From Pycnopodia helianthoides (taxonomy: Eukaryota; Echinodermata; Asteroidea; Forcipulatida; Asteriidae), in NCBI GenBank assembly GCA_032158295.1, contig CM063256.1:9470453-9534452 (forward strand): a stretch of DNA of 64,000 bases, in the 5' to 3' direction. The notes under the pieces were generated by a model that did no database searches, had not been told where the DNA came from, and was given only the letters and a program-made list of their open reading frames with translations. This document shows, piece by piece, positions 35,588 through 49,400 of the stretch. Position 1 is the first letter of the stretch. Each line of letters begins with the position of its first letter. The position numbers and the translations under genes are program-made.

Positions 35588-35780
35588 GATTTGAATCTTT
35601 ACACGTGAAGACAGATGTTAGTTTAACCTTTTGGGTACACGATTTGAACACATGTTGGCCCTTGAAAAGCTGGTTGGTTTAGTCTCAACATTTCAACAAC
35701 TGTACTCTCGTCGTTGTCACTGTCTCATATTATTGGTTACGACTACTTGTTACAGCACACTTCATTGAATAAACCAACCG
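35588..35780. repeat. Isolated piece of the lectin-neighbourhood block
   Basis: Matches 5951-6145 (TTGAGATTTGAATCTTT, ACTGTACTCTCGTCG, AATAAACCAACCGG), far from the other blocks and immediately left of a MITE. Confidence 0.65.
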
Positions 35781-35844
35781 GTGTGGCAATATATTTTGTG
35801 CCTCACTCCCCCGGAGATTCTGTCACCCTATAATGATGAGTTGT

Positions 35845-36240
35845 GTAGAAATTATGTCTGATGGCGCCCTCTTTTGAATCAACTTCCCTCAGTCCATGAT
35901 GATTAATTTACCGTATGGAGGACACACTCACTGGGGGCCAAAATCCCGTAAGACTCCGGCTCTAATTACAGAGTGATCACTTCTAAGAAACAATTACATG
36001 GTGTTTCAGTTGATGCAACAATGTGAGTATAATCTAACATAAACATAACACCCCATCATTTCTACGCCCACACTATGAACCCCCAAAAAAAGAAAAGAAG
36101 AAAAAGAAGGGGTGTATTAAACGGGTAGGACTACTTATTCCCATACCGGTACCATCACGGGATTTTGTACCCTGTGTATGCTCCGCCCCAAACCTAAGGA
36201 AGTTGAGTCAAAAGAGGGCGCTATCAGACGAAATTTCTAC
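35845..36240. mobile_element. MITE with about 46-bp inverted ends
   Basis: 35845-35890 (GTAGAAATTATGTCTGATGG, GCGCCCTCTTTTGA) is the near reverse complement of 36196-36240 (TCAAAAGAGGGCGC, CAGACGAAATTTCTAC). Non-coding interior. Confidence 0.75.
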
Positions 36241-37394
36241 AAAATCAACCTTTCTATTGTTGATAAACAAAACGCGCGTTGGCATGGACGGCCGAATGTT
36301 AGCGCAACAATTCAATCGTGTTAACAGATGTTGTGACCAAATTCATCATTTCTGCAAACTTTCAATTAAAAAGAATATATCCTGTGATTGGTTACTTTGT
36401 TTCCAACGAATTCAACATTGTTTTTTAACATTTTGTTTAACATTGTAACAAACTGTTGTATCTGTTTTGCTTTGCATTGATGGCTTCCCATAGTAACGTT
36501 TTCCAACCTTGGTTGGCAAAAACTGTGTTGTAAGGTTGCACAATTAAATTGTATTATTCGCCGTATGGGGAACTTACATAACACGCAGATGATGGGCATT
36601 TTTACTCTATCTGTGGCCGATGTTCGAGTCAAGAGTCATGAACCCACGGCGGTCAACGTGTGGCTCCCGAGGGCAACTTAAAGGGTGGTTGGTGCCCCTC
36701 TTTTTCTACCCCATCCAATTGCTGTTTGTTTGTTTTTGTTTTTTTGTTGTTGTTGTTTTTTTACAAATATAAATTAAAGTAGGGAACCTCGGCAAGCCCG
36801 TTTTCCGCAAAAATATTCATTAATATTTATTTTAAAAAAATACTTTTTATAATTAAGTTGTCACTTCCTCTCTCTAGTCTGTCGACAACAGCTTTACAGA
36901 AGAAGAAAGGGGGAAACAAAACTACAGAATATTGATTTGTTTTTAGGATTCAGTTAATTTCATTCGACACTGAATGGGGTTATTACCATACCTCATTAGT
37001 ATTCATACATTGTCTCCCCTTTGTAATATTATTTTTTAATTATATATTTTTTACTATTATTTTAGGCCATAGACCTCTCTCTGAACATTACACGCACGTC
37101 ATTTATTTAAAAAAAAAAATGATTTAATTTATGTGAGAGCAGAGAGTGATTCATTTTGACACGCACCTACACGCACACTGCACACACACAAAATAAACAT
37201 TGAGTAATTCGCTGGTCCCGTTTACCTCAGGTACCAGTTAACGTTTGTGTATTGCGGAAAAGTTGATAAAAACATTTTTGCAGACGACGCGACGTCAGTT
37301 GAGCAGCTTTCGGTCAGCATTTACCAATATGAATTATGTCTTTTAGGAGAAAAAACACACACTTAAGTACTCCCTGAAGTCGAAATTACATGCC
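36241..37394 (+). promoter_or_regulatory. CCM2 5' flank and 5' UTR
   Basis: No other gene is seen. There is no TATA box near the start. A GACGTCAG (CRE-like) word lies at about 37291. Transcription start cannot be placed. Confidence 0.35.
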
Positions 37395-37439
37395 ATGGGT
37401 ATGGAAGAAGAAATTGTTCCAAAAGCTTCTTCGAAAAAG
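37395..37439 (+). CDS. CCM2: CCM2 exon 1
   Basis: Fifteen codons, MGMEEEIVPKASSKK, ending AAG|GTAAGA in phase 0. The first ATG is in a strong context (GCCATGG); the second ATG (37401) gives MEEE exactly as in human. Chosen because it matches the human start and fits the phase of exon 2. Confidence 0.8.
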
Positions 37440-40400
37440 GTAAGAGAAAGATTATTTGTTGTGTTTTCCGTCTCGAGCTCCGGAGAGAGGTGATTCGATA
37501 AAAAACAAAATGGCCGATCAGCACACGTAAAGTGTAAAACAACATTCACAATTCCAACGCTCATCACTTTTGTTCAGTATTTGGAGAGTAGAAAATGCTT
37601 GCTTTTGGAAGTTAAATAATAAATCTAGGCATGGTAGGTGTTAGATGTGAGGGGATAGCCATAAAGATAACGAACAAAGCGACCACACCCAACTGCTTCG
37701 TAGGACCCCAAGCAAAACAACTACCATTGCTTACACTGCATTGATTCCGTGAAAAAAATGTCAGACACTGAACTGAGGCCGAAACGAGACTATTTTCAAT
37801 GCAGTGTCAGTTTTGCCGGTGACATGTGCCAAACAATTTTCCACTGCCAGATACTAAATGGTTTCTGCTTAATGTACGCAATGGATGCAGGGAAGTATTT
37901 AATATGTCTTGTAGTTGTATTATGTGCCAAATGAATGAAATGAATGACATAATGTTTGTCACTTCATTATACATGTTATAACCAACCTTCGTGTATTAAA
38001 ACTTAAGAGTGCCCTGTTGTTACTGTATCATGTCTATTCAGATGGGCTATTATTATCACTCGTTTTTACATTTTAATAAGGAATACCCGCACAGTTTTAA
38101 CCTTTTTTTTTTTGTAAACCCGAATTCGCTAATTACAATTGAACAACATAAATAATCACGCACGCCCTTGATACAGATCTAGTTCGACTGCCGGCGACGG
38201 GCAAGCCACATGACTCAGACAATAAGGTACAAAGTAACTTGGATACGAAGTGACCAGGGTATGATATTTTGGGTAAGAAGTGACTTGGGTACAAAGTGAC
38301 CGACATCGAATAAAACAATAATAGTGTCCGGTGCCAGTGTCCAATGCCGAAATATTGTCCAGGGGAAATGGACTGTACACTATTTGAGCAAGAAGTACGT
38401 AGTATCAGACAGAGGTTGGCTGAAAGTAGAGTATGGCAAGAAGTTAATAACGGGCACAATTTGTTTAGTATTTGGTGGGGATCAATACTTTTGGCCATGA
38501 TCACCTGGGTACTGAGTGTCAAAGGTATTGGGTTCAAATCCCGCCGAAGTAATATGCCTATGGATTTTGTTACGGGAATCAGGAAAGTACTGAGTGTAGT
38601 GAAACATAGGGGGCCTAATTGGTGTATGTTTAAAACAAAAACAGTACAAATATTTTTAAAGAAAGCATTTATAAACAAAATTGTTTGAAAAAGATTCATG
38701 TGAAAAAGATCTGTACGAGGTCTAATTGGCAGCTAATCGGCAAGTCACACATTAGGATGCATGCTTAACGCGGACACTATTTATCAAGTCTCCGTAAACC
38801 AAGATTGACCAATTAGATTACAATATAATGCTAAAGAGTAGAAAGGTTTTGACATGACACCAGCACTGAACATGCTCAGTGACTGGTTTGGGGGACTTCA
38901 TGAATTTCAGACTTTATTTCCCTCTAAGAAATTCTTGGGAGCAACAAACCAGAAATACAATAATAGTTAATATTAGACTGTGTAAGTCTCGCACATACAT
39001 TCAAACTTACAGGACCATTGTGGTCTCAACCACACGGAGTTTTACGTGGGCGGGATTTTGTATTGTCAATTATTTTAGTTTAACGTATAGTTTATGGCCT
39101 TGAAAATTATATACATATTGTTGGGAATAATAGCCTACGTGTACGTGTACGTGCATCCTGGTCCCAAGTTGAACTTTATTACAATGTCAACTTGAAAAAT
39201 TATTTGTATATAATATTACAATTTAAATGTTATTTATTTTAACAACTTGCTATGTGTATTTTTATTTTCAATAATTTTTTATAAAGAAGATTTAAATTCA
39301 TAGCAAAACATAGTCTTCTTTCGAGTTGTTTTCTCGTTTTCGATATGTGCGAGTAAATTTGTAAATAATAAACCTTTAGAAGAATATTCTTATTTTGGGG
39401 GTGAAAATGAACCGGCATCAGCAGGAATTCAAATGCAGATCGTATTGGTTGATAAGTGGGAGCGATTCCACTAGACTAAAGAGCAGTTGGTCAAAAGTCC
39501 CTGCAATTTAATACGTTATAATTATGTAATCGGTTACTCCTGTATGCATCAAAGAGGGCGCTATATGATCTGCCAGCTTTATAGCATTCAGTCAAACTTA
39601 ACCGGTGCCGGCCGGCAATAATATCTATGATTCAACTATTGTGACCCTTGAGATATATTTTTACCGCAATGTTGAGACCTATGCAGGGCTAGAATTTTTT
39701 GGGAAAACCCACAAGACCGCAGGGCTTGTAGCTCTCAAAATATTTACTGGACCGGAATTTTTAGGACAAGACCAGAAATGAAGTGAGATGAAAAAATGCG
39801 TAAAAATTGAACTGTTTGAATTTGAAAAAGCACTAAGAGAAGGTTGATCTCATTTGTATACTATTGGTAAGTACATGTAGTCTCCGATAATCAACAGAAT
39901 TGTATTTATCAGATGGAAAGTGAAAATTTTAACACAAACACTTGTAAGACCACCGGACTTGTCCGGACTTGAGTTTACTGGCCCGATACTGAAATCACTG
40001 GCCTCGGGCCCTGCTATGATTGGTTTCACTTCATACGATTTTGGGACAAGACGCAAAATCTAACCGCCAATTTTTGATTTGTTATATTATAAACTTTTAG
40101 TTATTATCCTTGTAATGTTGCGCCATCATGTTTTCGCCCCATGGTCTGAACATCTACTCAGGAAATGAAAATAATTTTTTTGTCTTTGCCTTCTCTTTTT
40201 CCACTCTACCCCTTTTTAAGTTTGTCTCATTCACTATTTATTTTTTTCTCCCTCTACCCACCTTTGATTTTGTCTTGCGTTTCCAACCTAACGTGGTTAA
40301 ACCAGCCTCTTCCCTCTACCCCCTGTCTCCTTCATTTTTCATCCCTTCCTTTTACTGTTTGCTTTTTGCCTCTCTATACATGCAGCTCTATTCATTTTTC

Positions 40401-43400
40401 TCCACATGATTGCTTCTGTTTCTCCAATGTGAGTTGTGTTGTCATTAGGCCTTCGAGAAAGACTCTGCCAGAAATGTCAGGTCATTAACTATCTTGTGCG
40501 CCAATTGAAACTCTACTTACTGTTACATTGTCTTACTTTGTGTTTTTGTCATTAGCAAGGAGGGCTGAAGGGTCTTTTCAACAAAGACAAAGACAAAGAC
40601 AAGGGGCGCACTCCCAATCGAGGCTCCCGGGAATACCGAGAGTCGCAGGAGAATCCCGTGCAGTTGCAGCATCACAGCATGCCGGAGAATCGACGAGCCC
40701 TAAAGACTGCCGAGCTCACTCCGCCTGAGTACAAGGTTGATCCACAGCTTCTTATCGATAGCTTCATCGAAATCGCAATAAAGGTAAGAGGTGTTGATTG
40801 ACTTGGTCTTCACTCATGTGATTGTATTGCTTTATTTTAGAGGTAATTTGTGACAAAGTGGGGGTAGTGTGATAAAATGTTCACTGGAGGGTGCCGTGTG
40901 GCGCGGGAATTAAACTAGATTAGTTGCAGACAGGCAGATTTGGGGCGGTAGTGGATCTGATACGCATTGTGTGCGCGTGGCACCTTGGATCCTCAGGGAC
41001 TACTGCGCATACTGTCAATCAGATCCACCGAAAAGAGAGAGACATTGGAACTCCTGCCTAAAACTTCGTAAGTTTTTTACATTGACGTCGACGTGCAAAC
41101 ATCACTGTACAAAGTCTCTCCAAGCTAGCCTTGACGATCTTGTAAACCGAGTGTCTTATGTGTTTCATTGTTTTTCTTCGCAAATCCTTGGAAAATAGGG
41201 GGGTGAGTGGATATGCACTCATTACCATAACCGCAAGACCCGGAAGTGTACAAGATCGTCAAGGCTGTGAGCCTGACGGCTCACGGGCTAGGATTGTGGG
41301 CGATAGCGGTGTGTGGAATAGCGGTGTGTGTGGGACTGTGGAAACGAGCGTTTGTGTGCTTCCTTGGGTGTGAGAGCGTGGTGTGGTGTTTAAAGACAGT
41401 CGGGGAACCGGAACAGGAGTTGCATTGCATTCGGGCATCGCATTCGTGCGGCTGTGGTTATGCACATTTTTAGCTTTATAGTAAGCAAACTATTACACAG
41501 CCTTGCAATCAAGGCTACTCCAAGCTAGTCATTTGTCTAATGTATGTGATCAGATGAGAGTTGAAATAATAACCACATCAAACCAATCATAACAAGAATC
41601 TCTGTTTTCTTTGTCCAATTTTTCCTGTCTCTCCATTCCTTCAAGTTGTAATCATTAACAATATAGGGCCAGGAATTAGGTCTAACGTTGGTTCAGTTTC
41701 TGCAAACCCCTGCTCAGGTTTTCTGTATTAAAAAGTCCTTAGGCCGCGACCACGGTGCGTTTTGTAGTGTTGTACACGATTGGTAAGGTTAAGAACAAAA
41801 GTGTTTAACTTGAGTCTGAAAGCTTACTGATTATGAAGTTTATACTAGAACCATTTTTTCTGTGAAATATTTCCCCTTTGAAATGAAGTCATATTTGAGA
41901 AAACTGTAAAACCTGAAAAAACGCAAGATTCAGCTGATTTTGGTTATGTAACCAAAATTAAGGACATTGAATGTGTTTACATGCTGAAAATTGTGCATGA
42001 TTTTCATTATTTTCTCCTGACTCACACAACGGATAAAGCCAAAATTTGTGTTAATTTATGTATGGTCGATCACAAAAAAACATGAACACTGTCTGCCACT
42101 ATTTTGTCAGGTTTACCAATCGTGTATTAACACCACCAAGGACAAAAAAACTTGGAACGATAAAACACAAAAAAACATGCAATCAGACAGGGATTTAAAA
42201 GCCAATCCATGTGCGAGGCTGTGTTCCTAGTCTGGATTCGAACTGGTTTGGTTTTCAGTCCCTGCCTGATTCCATGGGTAGGCACACACACACAGCTGTG
42301 GGGACTATGGCACAGTAGAGCAAAGGTCCCCACAATGTTTTTCTTTGTTCAACTTGGTTCCCCCCAAAGATTCTTTAGAAAAGTGAATAAAAGAACAACA
42401 ATGGCAGGTCCCCCACAGCTAGGTGTTGAAAAGCCAGGGGTTTTCCCCCAGTTGGGGTTGTCCTCTCTTTCACAGGTGTATTCAGTCTTACAGGCTACAG
42501 TGCCAGACACTATTGAGGGGTCCTTTGGTTTCATTACCAGAAAGATACAACAGTGAGAGTAATAGCCATTTCTAAATTAATTGTTGACTTGTCGTTCATT
42601 TATCTTTTCAGTTTCTAGGCATTATACCGAAGGTGTCCTATGGTCTGGATCCAACCAAAAGAACTGAGCTGCTCCGAATCATTGATAAAGCCAAGGTAAC
42701 CCATAACCACAGAACCAGTAAAAGCTGTGCACTTTACAAACTTTCTCACTAGTTCACAGCTGATTTCAATGAACACAACTGCTGTGTGGGAGCCTCTGGT
42801 GTAGTGAACCAGTTGCAATACCAAGTACCAGTGATCAATACAAGTGCGCATGTATGTGTGCATGTACATCATGTACACTGCATCCACAGGTTATGTGCAG
42901 TCTGTTGTCAGATGTGTGCTGTATGATTAGATTGAAATCTGTAGGATGCATGTTGTACACCAGTGTTTTTAGACAGGCGCTCCAGAGTTAAGCCGAACCA
43001 AATAGATTTGACTCCAGGTCGATCGAAATACATTTCGTTCGGTTTTAAACAGGTGAACTTAATGTAGATTGGCTGGAGATAAGAATGCAAACAAACGCCC
43101 CAAACAATAATAGCGGGACACTTTTCGTAGTTTGCTGAACATGTTTTATTCTAATCGAAAGTACCATGGTAATAAGGTATTCCATCCTACTATTTGTGAA
43201 CAAAAGGGTCAACAACAGATGTCAGTTTTGAAGTTAATGATTTTAATAAAAACAAATTAGAAGAAGGAGAACAAAGAAAAGCGTGTGTAGTTAACAAGAT
43301 CGGGAGCCATATGCAAAAATGCCTTTATTATTAGCTGAATAGTGAAGAAAAAGAATGCTTAAAGGTATTGTACACTTTTGGTAACAGCTCAAAATCAGTG

Positions 43401-46400
43401 TCCACATTTTGTGTGATTCAAGGTATGCATGAACAAACGAACCTGTGAAACTCTGAGCTCAATCGGTCATCGAGGTCATAAGAAAATAGTGAAAAGAGAT
43501 CTTATGTGTTTTCTGTTTTTTCAAATTATCGCGCGCGATAATTACTATTGTTTTACTCGTTTCTCAGAAACGATAGCATTTTAGGCAGAAATATTTTAAG
43601 GAACCCTTTCTACCATTACTTACTTTAAATCATGTAAGTTATGTGTGAATCTGTGAACATTGTGTTTTTCGATCTTACCAATAGTGTACAGGGCCTTTAA
43701 ATGTATAGCAATAAGCTAACTTTCTTCTAATTGCCATACATTGATCAAAATCTGCATTAGGTTCTGTTCATGACAAGATTAACTTCTGAAACCAAGATGC
43801 TATAGAGTCATTCTGAATGACTGCAACAGTCCTTTTTTGTTTACTTCCAGCACGTCCAGTTGGTCTCAACTGTTTCAGGCGTTGAACTTTTCACGCTCGT
43901 ATTTCAGTAATTTGATTCGGGGCAACTTGATTCAGGATGTTACCCTGTTTGCCGGAGTAAAAAGTCAATGGAAAAGAAAGGGTTTGGCAATTATTCAGTT
44001 GAATCATCCAGTATTCAGGGAGGTTGATTTTGGAGGATTGAGGCAGTAGGGATCTTATGTACATAAACTTGTATTGATTGAGTTTGGAGGATTGAGGCAG
44101 TTGGGATCCTACATAAACTTATACTGGTAGATTTTGGAGGATTGAGGCAGTAGGGATCCTACGTAAACTCATATCGAGTCCCCCGACCGCCATTCTTGAA
44201 ACCAAATCCTCTGACCCGTCAAATTGTTTTCTTTCTCTTTTCTTTTATGAAGAAACAAGGCTTGCTTCCATGGAGCACCAGAGAGACCAAGTATGATGCA
44301 ATCCTGTCAGTATCAGCGAGACAGATGAAAGTAGTCAGGAGAGATGGCGAGGTAAAAATACCCACAATCACGGCATGAAATTTCCAATGGACTGCAGGCC
44401 TGAGTCCAGTAATTCAGTCTGGAAATATCCACTGGACTGCAGGCCTGAGTCCAGTAATTCAGGCTGGAAATATCCACTGGACTGCAGGCCTGAGTCCAGT
44501 AATTCAGGCTGGAAATATCCACTGCACTGCAGGCCTGAGTCCAGTAATTCAGTCTGGAAATATCCACTGGACTGCAGGCTTGAGTCCAGTAATTCAGGCT
44601 GGAAATATCCACTGCACTGCAGGCCTGAGTCCAGTAATTCAGTCTGGAAAAATCCACTGGACTGCAGGCCCGAGTCCAGTAATTCAGTCTGGAAATATCC
44701 ACTGGACTGCAGGCCTGAGTCCAGTAATTGAGTCTGGAAATATCCACTGGACTGCAGGCCTGAGTCCAGTAATTCAGTCTGGAAATATCCACTGGACTGC
44801 AGGCCTGAGTCCAGTAATTCAGTCTGGAAATGTCCACTGGACTGCAGGCTTAAGTCCAGTAATTCAGGCTGGAAATATCCACTGGACTGCAGGCCTGAGT
44901 CCAGTAATTGAATCTGGAAATATCCACTGGACTGCAGGCTTGAGTCCAGTAATTCAGGCTGGAAATATCCACTGGACTGCAGGCCTGAGTCCAGTAATTG
45001 AGTCTGGAAATATCCACTGGACTGCAGGCCTGAGTCCAGTAATTCAGTCTGGAAATATCCACTGGACTGCAGACCTGAGTCCAGTAATTCAGTCTGGAAA
45101 TGTCCACTGGACTGCAGGCTTGAGTCCAGTAATTCAGGCTGGAAATATCCACTGGACTGCAGGCCTGAGTCCAGTAATTGAATCTGGAAATATCCACTGC
45201 ACTGCAGGCTTGAGTCCAGTAATTCAGGCTGGAAATATCCACTGGACTGCAGGCTTGAGTCCAGTAATTCAGGCTGGAAATATCCACTGCACTGCAGGCC
45301 TGAGTCCAGTAATTCAGGCTGGAAATATCCACTGGACTGCAGGCTCAAGTCCAGTAATTTAGTCTGGAAATATCCACTGGACTGCAGGCCTGAGTCCAGT
45401 AATTCAGTCTGGAAATATCCAATGGGCTGCAGACTTAAGTCGGTAATTCAGTCTGGAAATATCCACTGGACTGCAGGCCTGAGTCCAGTAATTCAGTCTG
45501 GAAATATCCACTGGACTGCAGGCTCAAGTCCAGTAATTCAGTCTGGAAATATCCACTGGACTGCAGGCCTGAGTCCAGTTATTCAGTCTGGAAATATCCA
45601 CTGGACTGCAGGCTTAAGTCAGTAATTCAGTCTGGAAATATCCACTGGACTGCAGGCTTGAGTCCAGTAATTCAGTCTGGAAATATCCACTGGACTGCAG
45701 GCCTGAGTCCAGTAATTCAGGCTGGAAATATCCACTGGACTGCAGGCTTGAGTCCAGTATTTCAGTCTGGAAATATCCATTGGACTGCAGGCCTGAGTCC
45801 AGTAATTCAGTCTGGAAATATCCACTGGACTGCAGGCTTGAGTCCAGTATTTCAGTCTGGAAATATCCACTGGACTGCAGGCTTGAGTCCAGTAATTCAG
45901 TCTGGAAATATCCACTGGACTGCAGGCTTGAGTCCAGTATTTCAGGCTGGAAATATCCACTGGACTGCAGGCCTGAGTCCAGTAATTCAGTCTGGAAATA
46001 TCCACTGGACTGCAGGCCTTAGTCCAGTAATTCAGTCTGGAAATATCCACTGGACTGCAGGCTTGAGTCTAGTAATTCAGTCTGGGAATATCCACTGGAC
46101 TGCAGGCCTGAGTCCAGTAATTCAGTCTGGAACTATCCATTGGACTGCAGGCTTGAGTCTAGTAATTCAGGCTGGAAATATCCACTGCACTGCAGGCCTG
46201 AGTCCAGTAATTCAGTCTGGAAATATCCACTGGACTGCAGGCTTGAGTCCAGTAATTCAGGCTGGAAATATTCATTGGACTGCAGGCCTGAGTCCAGTAA
46301 TTTCTGGCAGTAGGCAGTGGAATGTAGTGGCCGATGCAAAATTGTACAGACACACAGACCTACCCAGATCATACCCTCCGATAAAGTGGAGCCATCTGCT

Positions 46401-49400
46401 CTTTGTAGCAGGCTTTCAGATGTCTTGCTGACAGCCTGTCATTGCCTGTGCTATGTTCTGAGGCTTCCAAGTTCCAAGACCCCTCCCTTCTGCCAATCAA
46501 CTTTTTCGGCTTACTGGGGAGCCAGTATAGTGGAACCTTCCTGCATTTGTGTCATTCCTTGGATTCGTCCGCACTTGATGGTTTTAAATGATCGGACAGA
46601 ACTGGGCTTACGGGACAAATTAGTCTGATACTTTTTAGCATAAGTATTCAAGATTGCTATCACACACAGGGAACAAGACAATGATAACGTTCTTTTAACC
46701 ATCCTACAGGAGACGTTGGTAAGGCTTCCGATCCACGACATCGCTGCAGTGAGTTACATCAGAGATGACGGTCAGCACCTCGTCGTATTCAAAATCGGTG
46801 AGTCTTGTTCGACAATTCTTTCATGGCTTGAGCCTGATGCCATGAAGCTGACTTTGACCAATTTAGTGCAAAGTAAAGTTCTGTGCTAAACCCATGCTTC
46901 TATGTTTATGAAAAAACCTAGGTAAAACCTAAAAGCTTGGCATTTTGTATGGCTGTTGTTGGCAATTTACATATCAGTGTTTTATTCCAGAGCATCAAAC
47001 TTAAAGGAAGGGTCATAGATTAGTTTTTGTCAACATAAAGATGATTTATGAGCAAAATTATACAGAAAGATACAATAAAAAGTCACTTGTGAGAGTTTCA
47101 GCTGAATTTGTCTATTTGCTGAGAAAACAGCAAAAAAACTGCCAGGGTATTTTCACAAAGTTGTCAAATCTATCCATGTTTAGCGAGGTGACAGCGGGTA
47201 CAAACTGCATCTCTGATCGCAGCATTCGCGAATGGACACCAACCCTCAGAAATCTGAGAAGCAATTCATGCATGAATCGTTTCTCAGATTCAATTATTTG
47301 GGGTTGACAAATTATCCAAATCATATCTACTGTGAAGGGAATCCTTTCTCAAAATAGTTTGTACTATCAACAGCTGCAGTGCTTCTCATCAAGTAAGTTT
47401 TGAGGGTCAGTAATTTTTGGAGTACTCACCAAAGTATGATCCTACCATTAAGTTCTTATGACTGATAAGTTCTGAATTCTGAGTCATCCGAGTGTGGGTT
47501 CGAATCCCGGTCATGGCACTTGTGTTCTTGGCCAAGACACTTGGCCATAAATGCTTCTCATCACCCAGGAATAAATGGGTACCTACGAGGGTAGAGATTG
47601 TAAATGTAAATGATCAGCAACCTGTGTGCCAATCGGGATGGCGGTGCTGCATACTCCTAAAGAAGTTGAGATAATGACCAGGGGTTTTAATGGTGTAAGG
47701 TGCTTTGATACATTGTTTAAAGGTATTGTACACTTTTGGTAACAGCTCAAAATCAGTGTCCACCTTTGTGTGATTAAACATATGCATGAACAAACAAACC
47801 TGTGAAAATTTGAGCTCAATTGGTCATCGAGGTCACGAGAAAATAGTGTAAAGAGATCTTATGTGTTTTCTGTTTTTTCAAATTATCTCGCGCGATAATG
47901 ACTATTGTTTTACTCGTTTTCTCAGAAACGATAGCATTTTAGGCAGAAATATTTTAAGGAACCCTTTCTACCATTACTTACTTCGTTCTTACCAATAGTG
48001 TACAGGGCCTTTAAAGACGCCTAGTAAATGCCTTTTATAATTGTTATTAGAGGATCTACAAAATGAACGCATGATCCTTGAATATGTGTACTTGAGTACG
48101 CTCTTGCATATTCATTGAGCGTCAGTTTAAACTCTCCGTGTCTATTTTGTTTATTGTGAAAAAAAATTCAAACACAAGAATCTATATGCAGGTATGTGAG
48201 ATATATAAAACAAATATTGAATGTATTTTATTTGTGCATTGTCGCAGAATATAATCACTCTGTGAAACCTGGCCTTTCTTTTAATTTTTTTGATGGAAAT
48301 GTCCAGATTTCATTTTGATTATATTTTGATTATATTCTGTAACAATGCACTCCCATGCATCCAATATTTGTATAATAATTATGGCACCCCCGAACAAAGT
48401 CATTGACAAAAGAGGGAGACTGCCATCGTTAGGGGTATAGGTAGCTAAGTTTTTAGAGCACGGGCATGTTAATCCGGAGGTATCAGGTTCAAGTCCCGCT
48501 CCAATCAATTTTTCTTTGTTCAACCCCCCAATTTTTTTTTTTAAATGATAATATCAATTTTATTCAAACAGCGAGTGACAGCCAGCAGGAGGAATGTAAA
48601 CTGGTTGTGTGCGAATGCAACTCAAAGGTAAGTGGTATTTAAAAAAGGAGTTAATTTTTAGCACTCCGTTCTGAAATCAGACGGATCCATTATCATCTAC
48701 CCCCTGGCATGGAAGTCTTATTTAAAGGGAGGGTATGCCTTTGGTAATTACTCAAACAAAATAATGACCAGAAAAACTTACTTGGTAAGTAGCACTGCAG
48801 CTGTTGATAATGTGTACCATTTTGAGAAACAATTCCCTTCAGAGAAGTGTGGTTTTAAAGATAGGGATTCACAAAAATTCAATCTGAGAAACGTTTCATG
48901 CATGAAATGTTCCTGAGATTGTGTATTCCAATTATGGATTATTCGTCTTGTATTGATTTTCGGCGATGTCTCAAAAACACAACCACATTTTGAAATGAAT
49001 TTTTCACAGGTTACTTTTATTGAATATATCTACATTTATATAGGATTAAAACAATCGAACAGTTCCAAAAACCAAAGGTATACTCTCCCTCTATTGAAAC
49101 TGGCCTGCCGGTGTGTGCACGCATCACATTTTGCGAAAAATAGATTAAGGAGCGATGGCAAAGAGTCCCATAGTTCAAAGGCCATCTGACCTGTGATGTC
49201 ACACTGTGTTTTTTTCCCCCGTTTTTTAAAGTTTTTTTTTACAATTTTAAAATTTTATTAATCTCATGTGAACAGAACATCAGTTTTTATTGAACACTCA
49301 CTGAATGATTTTCAGCACAGAAGGGCCTTCCACCATAGATCACTGAGTGCTGTTTTTGTTTAAGCAAGGCCCAATTTCTTAGAGCAGCTTAAGCAGAAAA

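Noticed and set aside
38133..38699. 188-codon minus-strand frame
   Set aside because: It overlaps CCM2 intron 1 and a SINE-like segment. No domain, signal peptide or homology is recognised.
40165..40488. Hydrophobic 107-codon frame with many Leu, Phe and Ser
   Set aside because: Pyrimidine-rich intron DNA ahead of the CCM2 exon 2 acceptor produces it.
40528..40728. 66-codon frame over CCM2 exon 2
   Set aside because: Another frame of the same bases matches CCM2 and joins in phase with the neighbouring exons.
41246..41473. Hydrophobic 75-codon frame in a GC-rich part of CCM2 intron 2
   Set aside because: Frames are open on both strands because of GC-rich, GTGTG-like sequence. No splice sites fit the CCM2 phases and no family is recognised.
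44313..46431. Very long open frames on both strands (up to 326 codons) with 15-residue repeats such as QSSGYFQPELLDSGL
   Set aside because: They are a product of the 45-bp tandem array, whose unit is a multiple of three and free of stops in several frames on both strands. It lies inside a CCM2 intron.
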